Source of the DNA: Allosalinactinospora lopnorensis
Lineage (GTDB): Bacteria; Actinomycetota; Actinomycetes; Streptosporangiales; Streptosporangiaceae
NCBI RefSeq assembly: GCF_000981225.1
Contig: NZ_LAJC01000057.1
Span: forward strand, 1-39,903
Length of the DNA stretch: 39,903 nt
Reading direction: 5' to 3'
In this document: piece after piece, positions 8,011 through 14,794 of the stretch
Layout: each line of letters starts with the position of its first letter
How positions within the stretch are numbered: the first letter of the stretch is position 1
Notes under the pieces: model-generated
What the model saw: the letters and a program-made list of their open reading frames with translations, nothing else
What the model was told of the DNA's origin: nothing
Databases searched by the model: none
Translations under genes and position numbers: made by a program

Positions 8011-9465
8011 ATGCCCGCAGACCCGACCCTGGATCGCCTTGCCAACGCCGCCCTCCTGGTGCCGTTCGAGTCCTACGAGGCCCCGCGCTGGATCCTTGAC
8101 GGCCTGGCGGACGGTATCGCCGGAGTCTGCCTGTTCCACAACAACATCGGCGACCCGGACCAGGTCACCCGATTGAACCGGCGGCTGGCGGAGGCCGCCG
8201 ACGCCCCATTGATCGCGCTGGACGAGGAAGGAGGCGACGTCACGCGTATCGGCCAGGGAAGCGGCAGCGACTACCCGGGCAACGCCGCGCTCGGCGCCAT
8301 CGACGACCCCGAACTCACCCGCGCGGTGCACCGCTCCCTCGGCGCGGAACTGCGGGACCTCGGCTGCACGCTGAACCTCGCTCCGGCCGTCGACGTGAAC
8401 GCCGTCGCCGCCAACCCCATCATCGGCACCCGCGCGTTCGGCTCCGACGCGGCGCTCGTCGCCCGGCACGCCGCCGCGGCGGTCACCGGGCTGCAGGAGA
8501 GCGGAATAGCCGCGTGCGCCAAGCATTTTCCCGGGCACGGCGCCACCCGCCAGGACTCCCATGACGAACTCCCCGTTGTCGAGGCCGACCGCGACCTGCT
8601 GCTGCGGCGTGAGCTTCTGCCGTTCCGGGCCGCCATCGACGCCGGGGTGCGCAGCGTACTGACGGCGCACATCGAACTCCCCGGCCTCGGCATAACCGGT
8701 CCGGCCACGCTCAACGCCGGCATCGTGGACCGGCTGCTCCGCCGCGAGCTCGGGTTCGACGGCGCGGTCATCACCGACGCACTGGAGATGACCGGGGTCA
8801 GCGGCGGCATCGGCATCGCCGAGGCCGCCGTTCGGGCCCTGGCCGCCGGCTGCGACCTGCTCTGCCTGGGACGGTTCGTCTACGCCGACCGGGTGGCCGC
8901 GATCCGCGCGGCCGTCGCCGAGGCCGTCCGCGAGGGCCGGCTGGCCGGCGACCGGCTGGAGGAGGCCGCCGAACGGACGGCGTCCCTGCGGCGATGGTCG
9001 GGACGGCACCGGACCGCGGCGGAGGACGTGCAGGCGATAGGGCTGGAGGGCGCCCGCCGCGCCGTGCGGCTCGACGGCACCCTGCCGCCGCTGGTCCGCC
9101 CCGCGGTGATCGAGGTGGACACCCCGCCGGGGACGGCCGCGGGCGACGTCCCGTGGGGACTGGCGCCGTGGTTCCCCGGAACCGAGCGTGTCGACCCCCG
9201 GAGCAGCCGGCCCTCGGATGTCCTGGCCCGTGTCGCGGGCGGCAGCGTGGTCGTCGTGGTGCGCGACGCCCACCGCTACCCGGCAACGCGCGCCTTCACC
9301 GAAGAGCTGTGCCGGGCACGCCCGGACGCTGTTGTGGTGGAGATGGGGCTGCCCGTCTGGCGGCCGGCATGCCGCGCCTACATCAGCACCTATGGGGCGG
9401 CGCGCGTCAATGCCCAGAGCGCCGCGGAACTCCTCGAGGCCACCGCCGGCACGTCGGTACGATGA
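8011..9465 (+). CDS. Glycoside hydrolase family 3, NagZ-type beta-N-acetylglucosaminidase (or phosphorylase)
   Basis: 484 residues from ATG 8011; the preceding in-frame GTG (8008) sits too close to the GGAG at 8001. No signal peptide, so it acts in the cytoplasm on imported sugars. The GH3 barrel (about 1-335) carries the NagZ signature KHFPGHGATRQDSH (K171, H172; the Asp-Ser-His supplies the His/Asp acid-base dyad) and the nucleophile D256 in ITDALEMTG. A further domain of about 140 residues at the C-terminus is absent from short E. coli-type NagZ. Members with this His/Asp dyad remove non-reducing GlcNAc from chitobiose, GlcNAc-MurNAc or GlcNAc-anhydroMurNAc peptides; some are phosphorylases releasing GlcNAc-1-phosphate. 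Position after the importer indicates processing of the imported disaccharide. Confidence 0.88.
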   Translation: MPADPTLDRLANAALLVPFESYEAPRWILDGLADGIAGVCLFHNNIGDPDQVTRLNRRLAEAADAPLIALDEEGGDVTRIGQGSGSDYPGNAALGAIDDPELTRAVHRSLGAELRDLGCTLNLAPAVDVNAVAANPIIGTRAFGSDAALVARHAAAAVTGLQESGIAACAKHFPGHGATRQDSHDELPVVEADRDLLLRRELLPFRAAIDAGVRSVLTAHIELPGLGITGPATLNAGIVDRLLRRELGFDGAVITDALEMTGVSGGIGIAEAAVRALAAGCDLLCLGRFVYADRVAAIRAAVAEAVREGRLAGDRLEEAAERTASLRRWSGRHRTAAEDVQAIGLEGARRAVRLDGTLPPLVRPAVIEVDTPPGTAAGDVPWGLAPWFPGTERVDPRSSRPSDVLARVAGGSVVVVVRDAHRYPATRAFTEELCRARPDAVVVEMGLPVWRPACRAYISTYGAARVNAQSAAELLEATAGTSVR

Positions 9466-9643
9466 GGATTGACCACACTGGGAGGGGCCGGTCCGGGAAG
9501 ACGTGCGCGTCCGCGCGCCGGCCGGTGCCGCGGCGCCCCTTCCGGTCCTGATTCCCCGGTAGGAGACATGTTGCAGAGCACCACCGCGGTCCCGGGACCG
9601 CCGCATCAGCGCCCCAGTGGCCCGAGCTCTCCTCGATTCACGG

Positions 9644-9649
9644 CATAAT
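9644..9649 (+). promoter_or_regulatory. -10 element of a leaderless-type promoter for the Rrf2 gene
   Basis: CATAAT lies six bases before the ATG at 9656 and no Shine-Dalgarno sequence is present. This spacing places transcription start at or next to the A of ATG, the arrangement of leaderless actinobacterial mRNAs. No convincing -35 hexamer is seen. Confidence 0.5.
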
Positions 9650-9655
9650 CGCAGC

Positions 9656-10108
9656 ATGCGCCTTTCTGCCCGGGTCGATTACGCGTTGCGCGCCGCGGCC
9701 GAACTCGCTGCCGCCAGTGGCGGCCCGGTTACGGCCGAACAACTCGCGCGTGCCCAGGTCATCCCCGGAAAATTCCTGGAGAACATCCTCACCCAGCTGC
9801 GCCGCGCGGGCCTCGTGCGCAGCCAGAGAGGGCCTGTCGGCGGCTACTGGCTGGCCCGGCCGGCCGGGGAGATCTCGCTGGCCGACGTCATCCGCGCCGT
9901 AGACGGGCCTCTCGCCAACGTGCGCGGCGAACGGCCCGAGCACGTCGACTACGAAGGGGCCGCCAACAGTCTGCAGCAGGTCTGGATAGCGCTGCGGGCC
10001 AGTGAGCGCTCCATCTTGGAGAGCGTCACCCTGGAGCACGTCGCGACGAACAAGCTCCCCGAGACCATCCGGCACCTCGCCGAAGACCCCGACGCCTGGG
10101 CGAGCTGA
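9656..10108 (+). CDS. Rrf2-family transcriptional regulator without cysteines
   Basis: 150 residues from ATG 9656 (MRLSARVDYALRAAAELAA), where Rrf2 homology begins; an upstream in-frame start at 9617 would add residues with no family match. The winged helix includes TAEQLARAQVIPGKFLENIL and LVRSQRGPVGGYWLARP, then the dimerisation helix. Many Rrf2 regulators (IscR, NsrR, RsrR) bind an Fe-S cluster through three cysteines; this protein has no cysteine at all, so it must sense something else or act only in apo form. It stands alone on the plus strand between the GH3 gene and a shared terminator, so its target is not shown by context. Confidence 0.85.
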   Translation: MRLSARVDYALRAAAELAAASGGPVTAEQLARAQVIPGKFLENILTQLRRAGLVRSQRGPVGGYWLARPAGEISLADVIRAVDGPLANVRGERPEHVDYEGAANSLQQVWIALRASERSILESVTLEHVATNKLPETIRHLAEDPDAWAS

Positions 10109-10148
10109 CGCCCCCACCGGGTCCGGCCCGGACGGTCCGCGGTACAGC

Positions 10149-10190
10149 ACAGAGCGCGGGCGGTGGCTGCGGCCACCGCCCGCGCTCTGT
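10149..10190. terminator. Bidirectional terminator between rrf2-like gene and clgR
   Basis: Perfect 18-bp stem (10149-10166 with 10173-10190) and loop CTGCGG, between two convergent genes. It is followed by only a short TCGTTC, typical of high-GC terminators that lack long T-runs. It would serve both strands. Confidence 0.85.
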
Positions 10191-10228
10191 TCGTTCACAC
10201 CGGGTAGTAGGTGCCCGGCGCGACGGCG

Positions 10229-10588
10229 CTAGACACCGACCATGTCGACGACGTCGGGAACGCGATCCGGTACCGAATCGATACCGATCCGCTCCGGTCC
10301 GCTGACGGATTCGGCCGGGACGCCGTCGCCGAGTAGGGCGGTCTCCTGCAGTTCCGCGAGCGCCAACTGATCGGCGACCTCGCGCAGTACCTGGGAAAGC
10401 TGAACGCCCAGGGCGGTGCAGATCGAGGAGAGCAGCTCCGAAGACGCCTCCTTCTGTCCCCGCTCCACCTCAGACAGGTAGCCCAGCGACACTCGGGCCT
10501 CGGCCGACACCTCGCGGAGGGTGCGGCCCTGCCGCTGCCGAAGCTGCCGTAGCACGTCACCGAGTAGGTGACGAAGCAGGACCATCAT
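10229..10588 (-). CDS. clgR: ClgR, XRE-family activator of Clp protease genes
   Basis: 119 residues from the first of two adjacent ATGs (10588), with AGGAGG eight bases upstream. The sequence [18 protein letters not shown] followed by [24 protein letters not shown] and [15 protein letters not shown] is characteristic of ClgR. In actinobacteria ClgR activates clpP, clpC and often lon during protein-quality or envelope stress, and is itself degraded by Clp protease. The C-terminus (VVDMVGV) does not end in the LAA-type tail recalled for the Streptomyces protein. It is the last gene of the dapA-to-clgR block. A possible autoregulatory box lies about 80 bases upstream. Confidence 0.9.
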   Translation of the reverse strand: MMVLLRHLLGDVLRQLRQRQGRTLREVSAEARVSLGYLSEVERGQKEASSELLSSICTALGVQLSQVLREVADQLALAELQETALLGDGVPAESVSGPERIGIDSVPDRVPDVVDMVGV

Positions 10589-10670
10589 TCGCGCTCCCTC
10601 CTGCCGGTAGCGACCTTCATAGAAACACCGTACCTGTCCCAAGCTCGATCGTCGCACCTCATGGCTTGCT

Positions 10671-10688
10671 GTTCGCTGCGGGGATAAC
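10671..10688. promoter_or_regulatory. Possible ClgR box upstream of clgR
   Basis: GTTCGCTGCGGGGATAAC resembles GTTCGCT-N5-GCGAAC, the ClgR-type site as I recall it, with two mismatches in the second half-site. It lies about 83 bases upstream of clgR. A TACGGT hexamer between it and the gene could be the -10 element. Confidence 0.3.
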
Positions 10689-10745
10689 GCACTCTTGGCA
10701 ACGATTTGTTCCCTTGATACCGAGCTTCGAACGGCCGGATTTCCG

Positions 10746-11234
10746 CTAACCGAACGTGTTCTTGACCACTACCTTACCGAGCAGGCGCAACGCCTCATCA
10801 ACAGTGCAGCGGCGGATATACCCGCGGTCACCCTGGAAACGGAACTCCGCGACCTCGACCACCTGGGCGGGCGCGGCGACCGCGGCGAACACGGTTCCCA
10901 CCGGCCGACCGTCCTGCGGTTCGGGACCGGCCACACCGGTGACGGCTAGTCCGAATGTGGCCACGAGGCGTTCGCGGGCCCCGCGTGCCATGGCTCGGGC
11001 GACCTCCGGGTGCACCGCCCCGTTCCTGTCGAGCACATCGCGCGGAACGCCCAGCAGACCGTTCTTGAGATCGGTGGCGTAAGCGATCACGCCGCCCCGG
11101 TAGATGGCCGACGCGCCCGCGATATCGGTGAGGGCCGCGCCTATCAGACCACCGGTGAGCGACTCGGCGGTCGCGACCGTACCCGCGCGGGACTCCAGGG
11201 CGCGATGCACGGCGGCCGCGGCCTCCGCGGTCAT
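10746..11234 (-). CDS. cinA: CinA C-terminal domain protein, nicotinamide-nucleotide amidohydrolase (PncC type)
   Basis: 162 residues from ATG 11234, overlapping the pgsA TGA (ATGA). It is a stand-alone CinA C-terminal domain: [20 protein letters not shown] with the conserved Ser-Leu-Thr-Gly-Gly, [31 protein letters not shown] and [19 protein letters not shown]. The family converts NMN to nicotinate mononucleotide, salvaging a by-product of NAD-dependent DNA ligase. The N-terminal MoCF-like half of full-length CinA is absent, as usual in actinobacteria. Position after pgsA and before clgR is the conserved actinobacterial order. Confidence 0.93.
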   Translation of the reverse strand: MTAEAAAAVHRALESRAGTVATAESLTGGLIGAALTDIAGASAIYRGGVIAYATDLKNGLLGVPRDVLDRNGAVHPEVARAMARGARERLVATFGLAVTGVAGPEPQDGRPVGTVFAAVAAPAQVVEVAEFRFQGDRGYIRRCTVDEALRLLGKVVVKNTFG

Positions 11235-11830
11235 GAGTCCGCGGTGCCGCTGGCGGAGGAGCGGCGCAGCCTCAGCGCCTGGACGACGTAGTCGGCGCCG
11301 GTCCACAGGGTGACGGCCAGGGCCGCGGCCATGAGCGCATGCGCGATGAAGTGCAGCGGATCGGGCAGCGGGAAAAGATAGACGCTGATCGCGACGATCT
11401 GCAGCACCGTTTTGAGCTTGCCGCCGCGGCTGGCCGGGATCACGCCGTACTTGATGACGGCGAACCGCAGCGCCGTGATGCCCCATTCGCGCACCAGGAT
11501 CGCGATGGTGACCCACCACCACAGCTCCCCGAGCAGGGAGAGCACCACCAGCGCGGCGCCGGTGAGGGCCTTGTCGGCGATCGGGTCGGCGACCTTGCCG
11601 AAGTCGGTGACGAGGTTGCGCCGCCGGGCCAGTTCCCCGTCGACATGGTCGGTGATGGCGGCCAGCACGAAGACGGCGAACGCGGCGAAGCGCCAACCGG
11701 GGTGGTCCAGGAACATGAACACCACGAACAGCGGCACCATGATGAGCCGGCTGACCGTGAGGATGTTCGCGATGTTCCACACCGGGATGTGCTGGGGGGC
11801 CGGCACCGCGGCGGAATCGTGAGGGCTCAT
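11231..11830 (-). CDS. pgsA: CDP-diacylglycerol-glycerol-3-phosphate 3-phosphatidyltransferase
   Basis: 199 residues, membrane CDP-alcohol phosphatidyltransferase. The active-site motif D-x2-DG-x2-AR-x8-G-x3-D-x3-D is complete: DHVDGELAR near residues 61-69, then [12 protein letters not shown]. About five to six membrane segments follow the pattern of PgsA. It makes phosphatidylglycerophosphate, the first committed step to phosphatidylglycerol and cardiolipin. ATG 11830 overlaps the rimO stop and its own stop overlaps cinA, so all three are translationally coupled. A paralogous phosphatidylinositol-phosphate synthase is possible, but the rimO-pgsA-cinA order favours PgsA. Confidence 0.92.
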   Translation of the reverse strand: MSPHDSAAVPAPQHIPVWNIANILTVSRLIMVPLFVVFMFLDHPGWRFAAFAVFVLAAITDHVDGELARRRNLVTDFGKVADPIADKALTGAALVVLSLLGELWWWVTIAILVREWGITALRFAVIKYGVIPASRGGKLKTVLQIVAISVYLFPLPDPLHFIAHALMAAALAVTLWTGADYVVQALRLRRSSASGTADS

Positions 11831-13302
11831 TGCTGATCCGGTTGCTCGGTTACCGCTTCGGCGACCAGGTCGGCACCCAGCGCCTCAGTGACGGTCGCCC
11901 TCACCATATCGCCCACTGACAGATCAGGACAGCCGCGCACCACCGTGCTGCCGTCGACCTCGGGTGCCTGATGCTCCGCCCTGCCTTCGAATGTGCCGTC
12001 GCCGAGGTCCGCTTCGACGAGGACCTCCACGGTGGAACCCACCCGTTCCTCTGAGCGCTGCGCCATGAGTTCCTCCGCCAGCCGATTGAGGCGGTCGACC
12101 CGTTCAGCGATGATCTCATCCGGAAGCGTTCCGTCGAATCCGGCCGCCTCGGTCCCCTCCTCCTCGGAGTAGCCGAAGATGCCGATGGCGTCGAGCCGGG
12201 CGGATTCGAGGAAGGAGACGAGCTCGCCGAAGTCCTCCTCGGTCTCCCCCGGGAAGCCCACGATGAAGTTGGAACGGACACCGGCCTGCGGCGCCGCGCG
12301 CCGGATGGCCGCCAAGAGCTCCAGGAACCGCTCCCGGTCGCCGAAACGGCGCATCCGGCGCAGCAGCGGGCCGCTGGCGTGCTGGAAGGACAGATCGAAG
12401 TAGGGGGCGACACCCGGCGTGCCGGCCGCGACCTCGATCAGCCCCGGGCGGGTCTCGGCCGGCTGCAGATAGCTGACGCGGACCCGCTCGATGCCGTCGA
12501 CGGCGGCGAGCCGCGGCAGCAGCGCCTCCAGAGCGCGCAGGTCACCGAGGTCCTTACCGTAGGACGTGGAATTCTCGCTGACCAGGAAGAGTTCGCGCAC
12601 CCCCTGGCCGGCCAGCCACTCGGCCTCGCGCAGGAGGTCGTCCGGTCGTCGGGAGATGTAGGCGCCGCGGAACGCGGGAATGGCGCAGAAGGTGCACCGG
12701 CGGTCGCAGCCCGACGCGATCTTGAGATTGGCCACCGGCCCATCGGCGAGCCGCCTGCGCGAGACCGAATCCTGGGAGACGAGACGTCTCCGCTGCGGGT
12801 GGAGGGCGGCGGGCGAGGCCTCCTGCGCGGGGGACGGCTGGAACTCGGCGTGTCCCGGGACGTGCGCCGTCTGCCGCTCCGGCCGCTCCACCGGGGAGAT
12901 CGGCAGCAGGATCCGCCGGTCGCGCGGAGTGTGCGGGGTGAGTGCGGCTCCCCGGAGAACGTCGTCGAGCCGGTCGCCGATCTCGGCGTAGTCGTCGAAG
13001 CCGACGACCTGGGCCTCGGGCATGGCCTCGGCCAACTCCGAACCGTAGCGCTCGGCCATGCACCCGGCCGCCACGACCTTGGTATCGCCGTCAGCGGCGC
13101 TCAGCAGCGCGTCAATGGACTCCTGCTTGGCGGGTTCGATGAACCCGCAGGTGTTCACGAGGACGACGTCGGCCTTTTCGCCGTTTTCGGGGTCGACCAA
13201 CTCCCAACCGCCGGCCGCCAGACGTCCGGCGAGTTCTTCAGAGTCAACCTCGTTCCGCGCGCACCCCAGGGTGACGAGCGAAACCGTACGGCGCGATGAC
13301 AT
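11827..13302 (-). CDS. rimO: Ribosomal protein S12 methylthiotransferase RimO
   Basis: 491 residues from ATG 13302; a TTG three codons upstream is less likely. The UPF0004 domain carries the auxiliary-cluster cysteines C14 (TLGCARN), C52 (NTCGF) and C81 (AGCMAERY). The radical-SAM motif is C199-x3-C203-x2-C206 (CDRRCTFC), followed by FRGAYISRR and [15 protein letters not shown]; a TRAM domain lies at about 425-480. RimO adds a methylthio group to Asp of ribosomal protein S12 using two 4Fe-4S clusters and SAM. The linker between the UPF0004 and radical-SAM domains (about 125-185) is Pro/Arg/Gln-rich and longer than in E. coli RimO (441 residues). The SD is weak. Confidence 0.95.
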   Translation of the reverse strand: MSSRRTVSLVTLGCARNEVDSEELAGRLAAGGWELVDPENGEKADVVLVNTCGFIEPAKQESIDALLSAADGDTKVVAAGCMAERYGSELAEAMPEAQVVGFDDYAEIGDRLDDVLRGAALTPHTPRDRRILLPISPVERPERQTAHVPGHAEFQPSPAQEASPAALHPQRRRLVSQDSVSRRRLADGPVANLKIASGCDRRCTFCAIPAFRGAYISRRPDDLLREAEWLAGQGVRELFLVSENSTSYGKDLGDLRALEALLPRLAAVDGIERVRVSYLQPAETRPGLIEVAAGTPGVAPYFDLSFQHASGPLLRRMRRFGDRERFLELLAAIRRAAPQAGVRSNFIVGFPGETEEDFGELVSFLESARLDAIGIFGYSEEEGTEAAGFDGTLPDEIIAERVDRLNRLAEELMAQRSEERVGSTVEVLVEADLGDGTFEGRAEHQAPEVDGSTVVRGCPDLSVGDMVRATVTEALGADLVAEAVTEQPDQQ

Positions 13303-13619
13303 GGCTTCCAAAGTTAGGCGGAGACACGGGTGTGAAGGTGCACCCTGATCACCAGGGTGACATGTTCCGCGACCGTATCGCCCCGGCTCTGTCCCGGCCG
13401 GAGGAGATGATCGGCGCTTCGCGGACCGGTCCGCCGGTCGGAGGCCGTCCGGCTGGACGGCCGCGCCTCCCGCAGCCTGTTCGCTGAACCTTCACGGATG
13501 GTGCGAGCCTATCAAGCGCCGGAGCCCCCGCCGTGGTGCGAGCCCGCGTCCCGCCGCGCCGGCGACCGGTCCGCGGCACGCCCTGTCCGCCCGCGCTCCG
13601 CCGAACGCGCCCGCCGCCC
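13303..13619. other. Intergenic region between rodZ-like gene and rimO
   Basis: 317 bases without a supported gene. It contains a 7-bp-arm inverted repeat CACCCTG-ATCAC-CAGGGTG (13341-13359) 39 bases upstream of rimO, a 14-bp perfect palindrome GCGGACCGGTCCGC (13421-13434), and an 8-bp hairpin (13443-13462). A TAACTT hexamer upstream of rimO could be a -10 element on the minus strand. Short open frames here have no family resemblance. Confidence 0.5.
13443..13462 (-). terminator. Possible terminator of the rodZ-like gene
   Basis: Perfect 8-bp stem GGCCGTCC-GGCT-GGACGGCC about 160 bases downstream of the rodZ-like stop. There is no T-run, so this is a weak call. Confidence 0.35.
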
Positions 13620-14516
13620 CTACCTGCTCTGCATGCCGTCGCTGTCGAAGACCAGGTTCGCCACCTCGCCGCTCGCTCCGGCGGTGCCCAGGTTCTCGCC
13701 GTTGACCTCGACCCGGGCGGCGCCCGCATTGCCGAGATGCATCCGCAGCTCCTCGGGATGGCTCCAGTCCTTATGGGTACCGTCCGTGAGGACACCGGTG
13801 AACACGTCGCCGCCGTCGGCGTCGGTGACGCGGATCCACAGGCGATCCTGCGCGCGCAGCTTGACGTGCACCTCCTGGGGGTCGTGGAGCTGCTGTGTGG
13901 CCTGCGGTGAGTCCGGTGTGTCGTCCGCCGGCCGCGCCTCCGACCGGTCGTTGCCGGGCGCTTCCGGAACGGGACCGCTCGTGCTCTCCTCGCCCGCCGG
14001 CACGCTCCCGCGGTCCTCGGGCTCGCTCTCCGGCCAGGCCTGGACCCCCGCGACGACCCCGGCCACAATGATGGCCGCGGCCACGAAGAACGGCCAGACC
14101 CGGCGCCGGGCTCCGGCACCGACGGAGGGGCTCTCCCGTTCGTCCTCCGCCGTGGCCTCGGACGGCTCCGGGGTCTCCCCGCCGCCGATGGCCGCGACGG
14201 ACTCGGCGGGATCCGCCTCGGGCTCGGCCGCCGTCTCCTGCGCCCCTGCTTCCCTCTTCGCGGCCAGGGGCATAGGGGGTGCCTCGGCGTGCCTGTTGTC
14301 GTACTGCTCCAGCAACGGCCCCGAATCGAGGCCGAGCTCCTTGCATACGGCGCGGATGTGCCCGCGGGCGTAGAAGTCGCCCCCGCAGGGGGCGAACTCA
14401 TCGCGCTCCAACGCTGCGAGAATGCTCCGCCGGATACAGGTGCGCTCGCTCACCTCCGCGAGCGTGTAACCGGTCTGTTCCCGGGCGGCGGCCAGGGTCT
14501 GACCGATCGTTGTCAT
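13620..14516 (-). CDS. RodZ-like helix-turn-helix membrane protein (DUF4115)
   Basis: 298 residues. An N-terminal XRE-like HTH of RodZ type (about 1-75: TIGQTLAAAREQTGYTLAEV, then CIRRSILAALERDEFAPCGG and DFYARGHIRAVCKELGLD) is followed by an acidic Ala/Glu/Pro-rich linker and one membrane segment (WPFFVAAAIIVAGVVAGV, about 140-160). The outer part ends in a DUF4115 beta-domain (about 210-295: VHVKLRAQDRLWIRVTDADG). RodZ links MreB to the cell-wall machinery in rods; actinobacterial versions of this topology next to ftsK are common and less understood. Start ATG 14516 has GGGGGGAAC upstream. The 278 bases between ftsK and this gene hold a TTGACC hexamer on the minus strand but no clear -10. 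Confidence 0.85.
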   Translation of the reverse strand: MTTIGQTLAAAREQTGYTLAEVSERTCIRRSILAALERDEFAPCGGDFYARGHIRAVCKELGLDSGPLLEQYDNRHAEAPPMPLAAKREAGAQETAAEPEADPAESVAAIGGGETPEPSEATAEDERESPSVGAGARRRVWPFFVAAAIIVAGVVAGVQAWPESEPEDRGSVPAGEESTSGPVPEAPGNDRSEARPADDTPDSPQATQQLHDPQEVHVKLRAQDRLWIRVTDADGGDVFTGVLTDGTHKDWSHPEELRMHLGNAGAARVEVNGENLGTAGASGEVANLVFDSDGMQSR

Positions 14517-14794
14517 ACCCGTTCCCCCCTTCGCGAGGCGTGCCCACCCCGCGGAGCCGTCCGAAGCAGGGACGTCCTGCGCGCCCCGCTCTAGTGACGC
14601 TCCTGCATAAACCGCTAAGCATGTCCACCACCACTCTGCCGGTCACGAGGAGTCACAGCACGGTGACACACCCGATCAACGTGTTAAAAGTCGGTCAACC
14701 AGGCAGCAATTCCCCAGGGGGGCGGTAAAAGGACGTCGCCGCCGCGGTCGGCTCCCCGGCGTCTCCGGAACACCGAACGGGGCTGACGCGCAGG

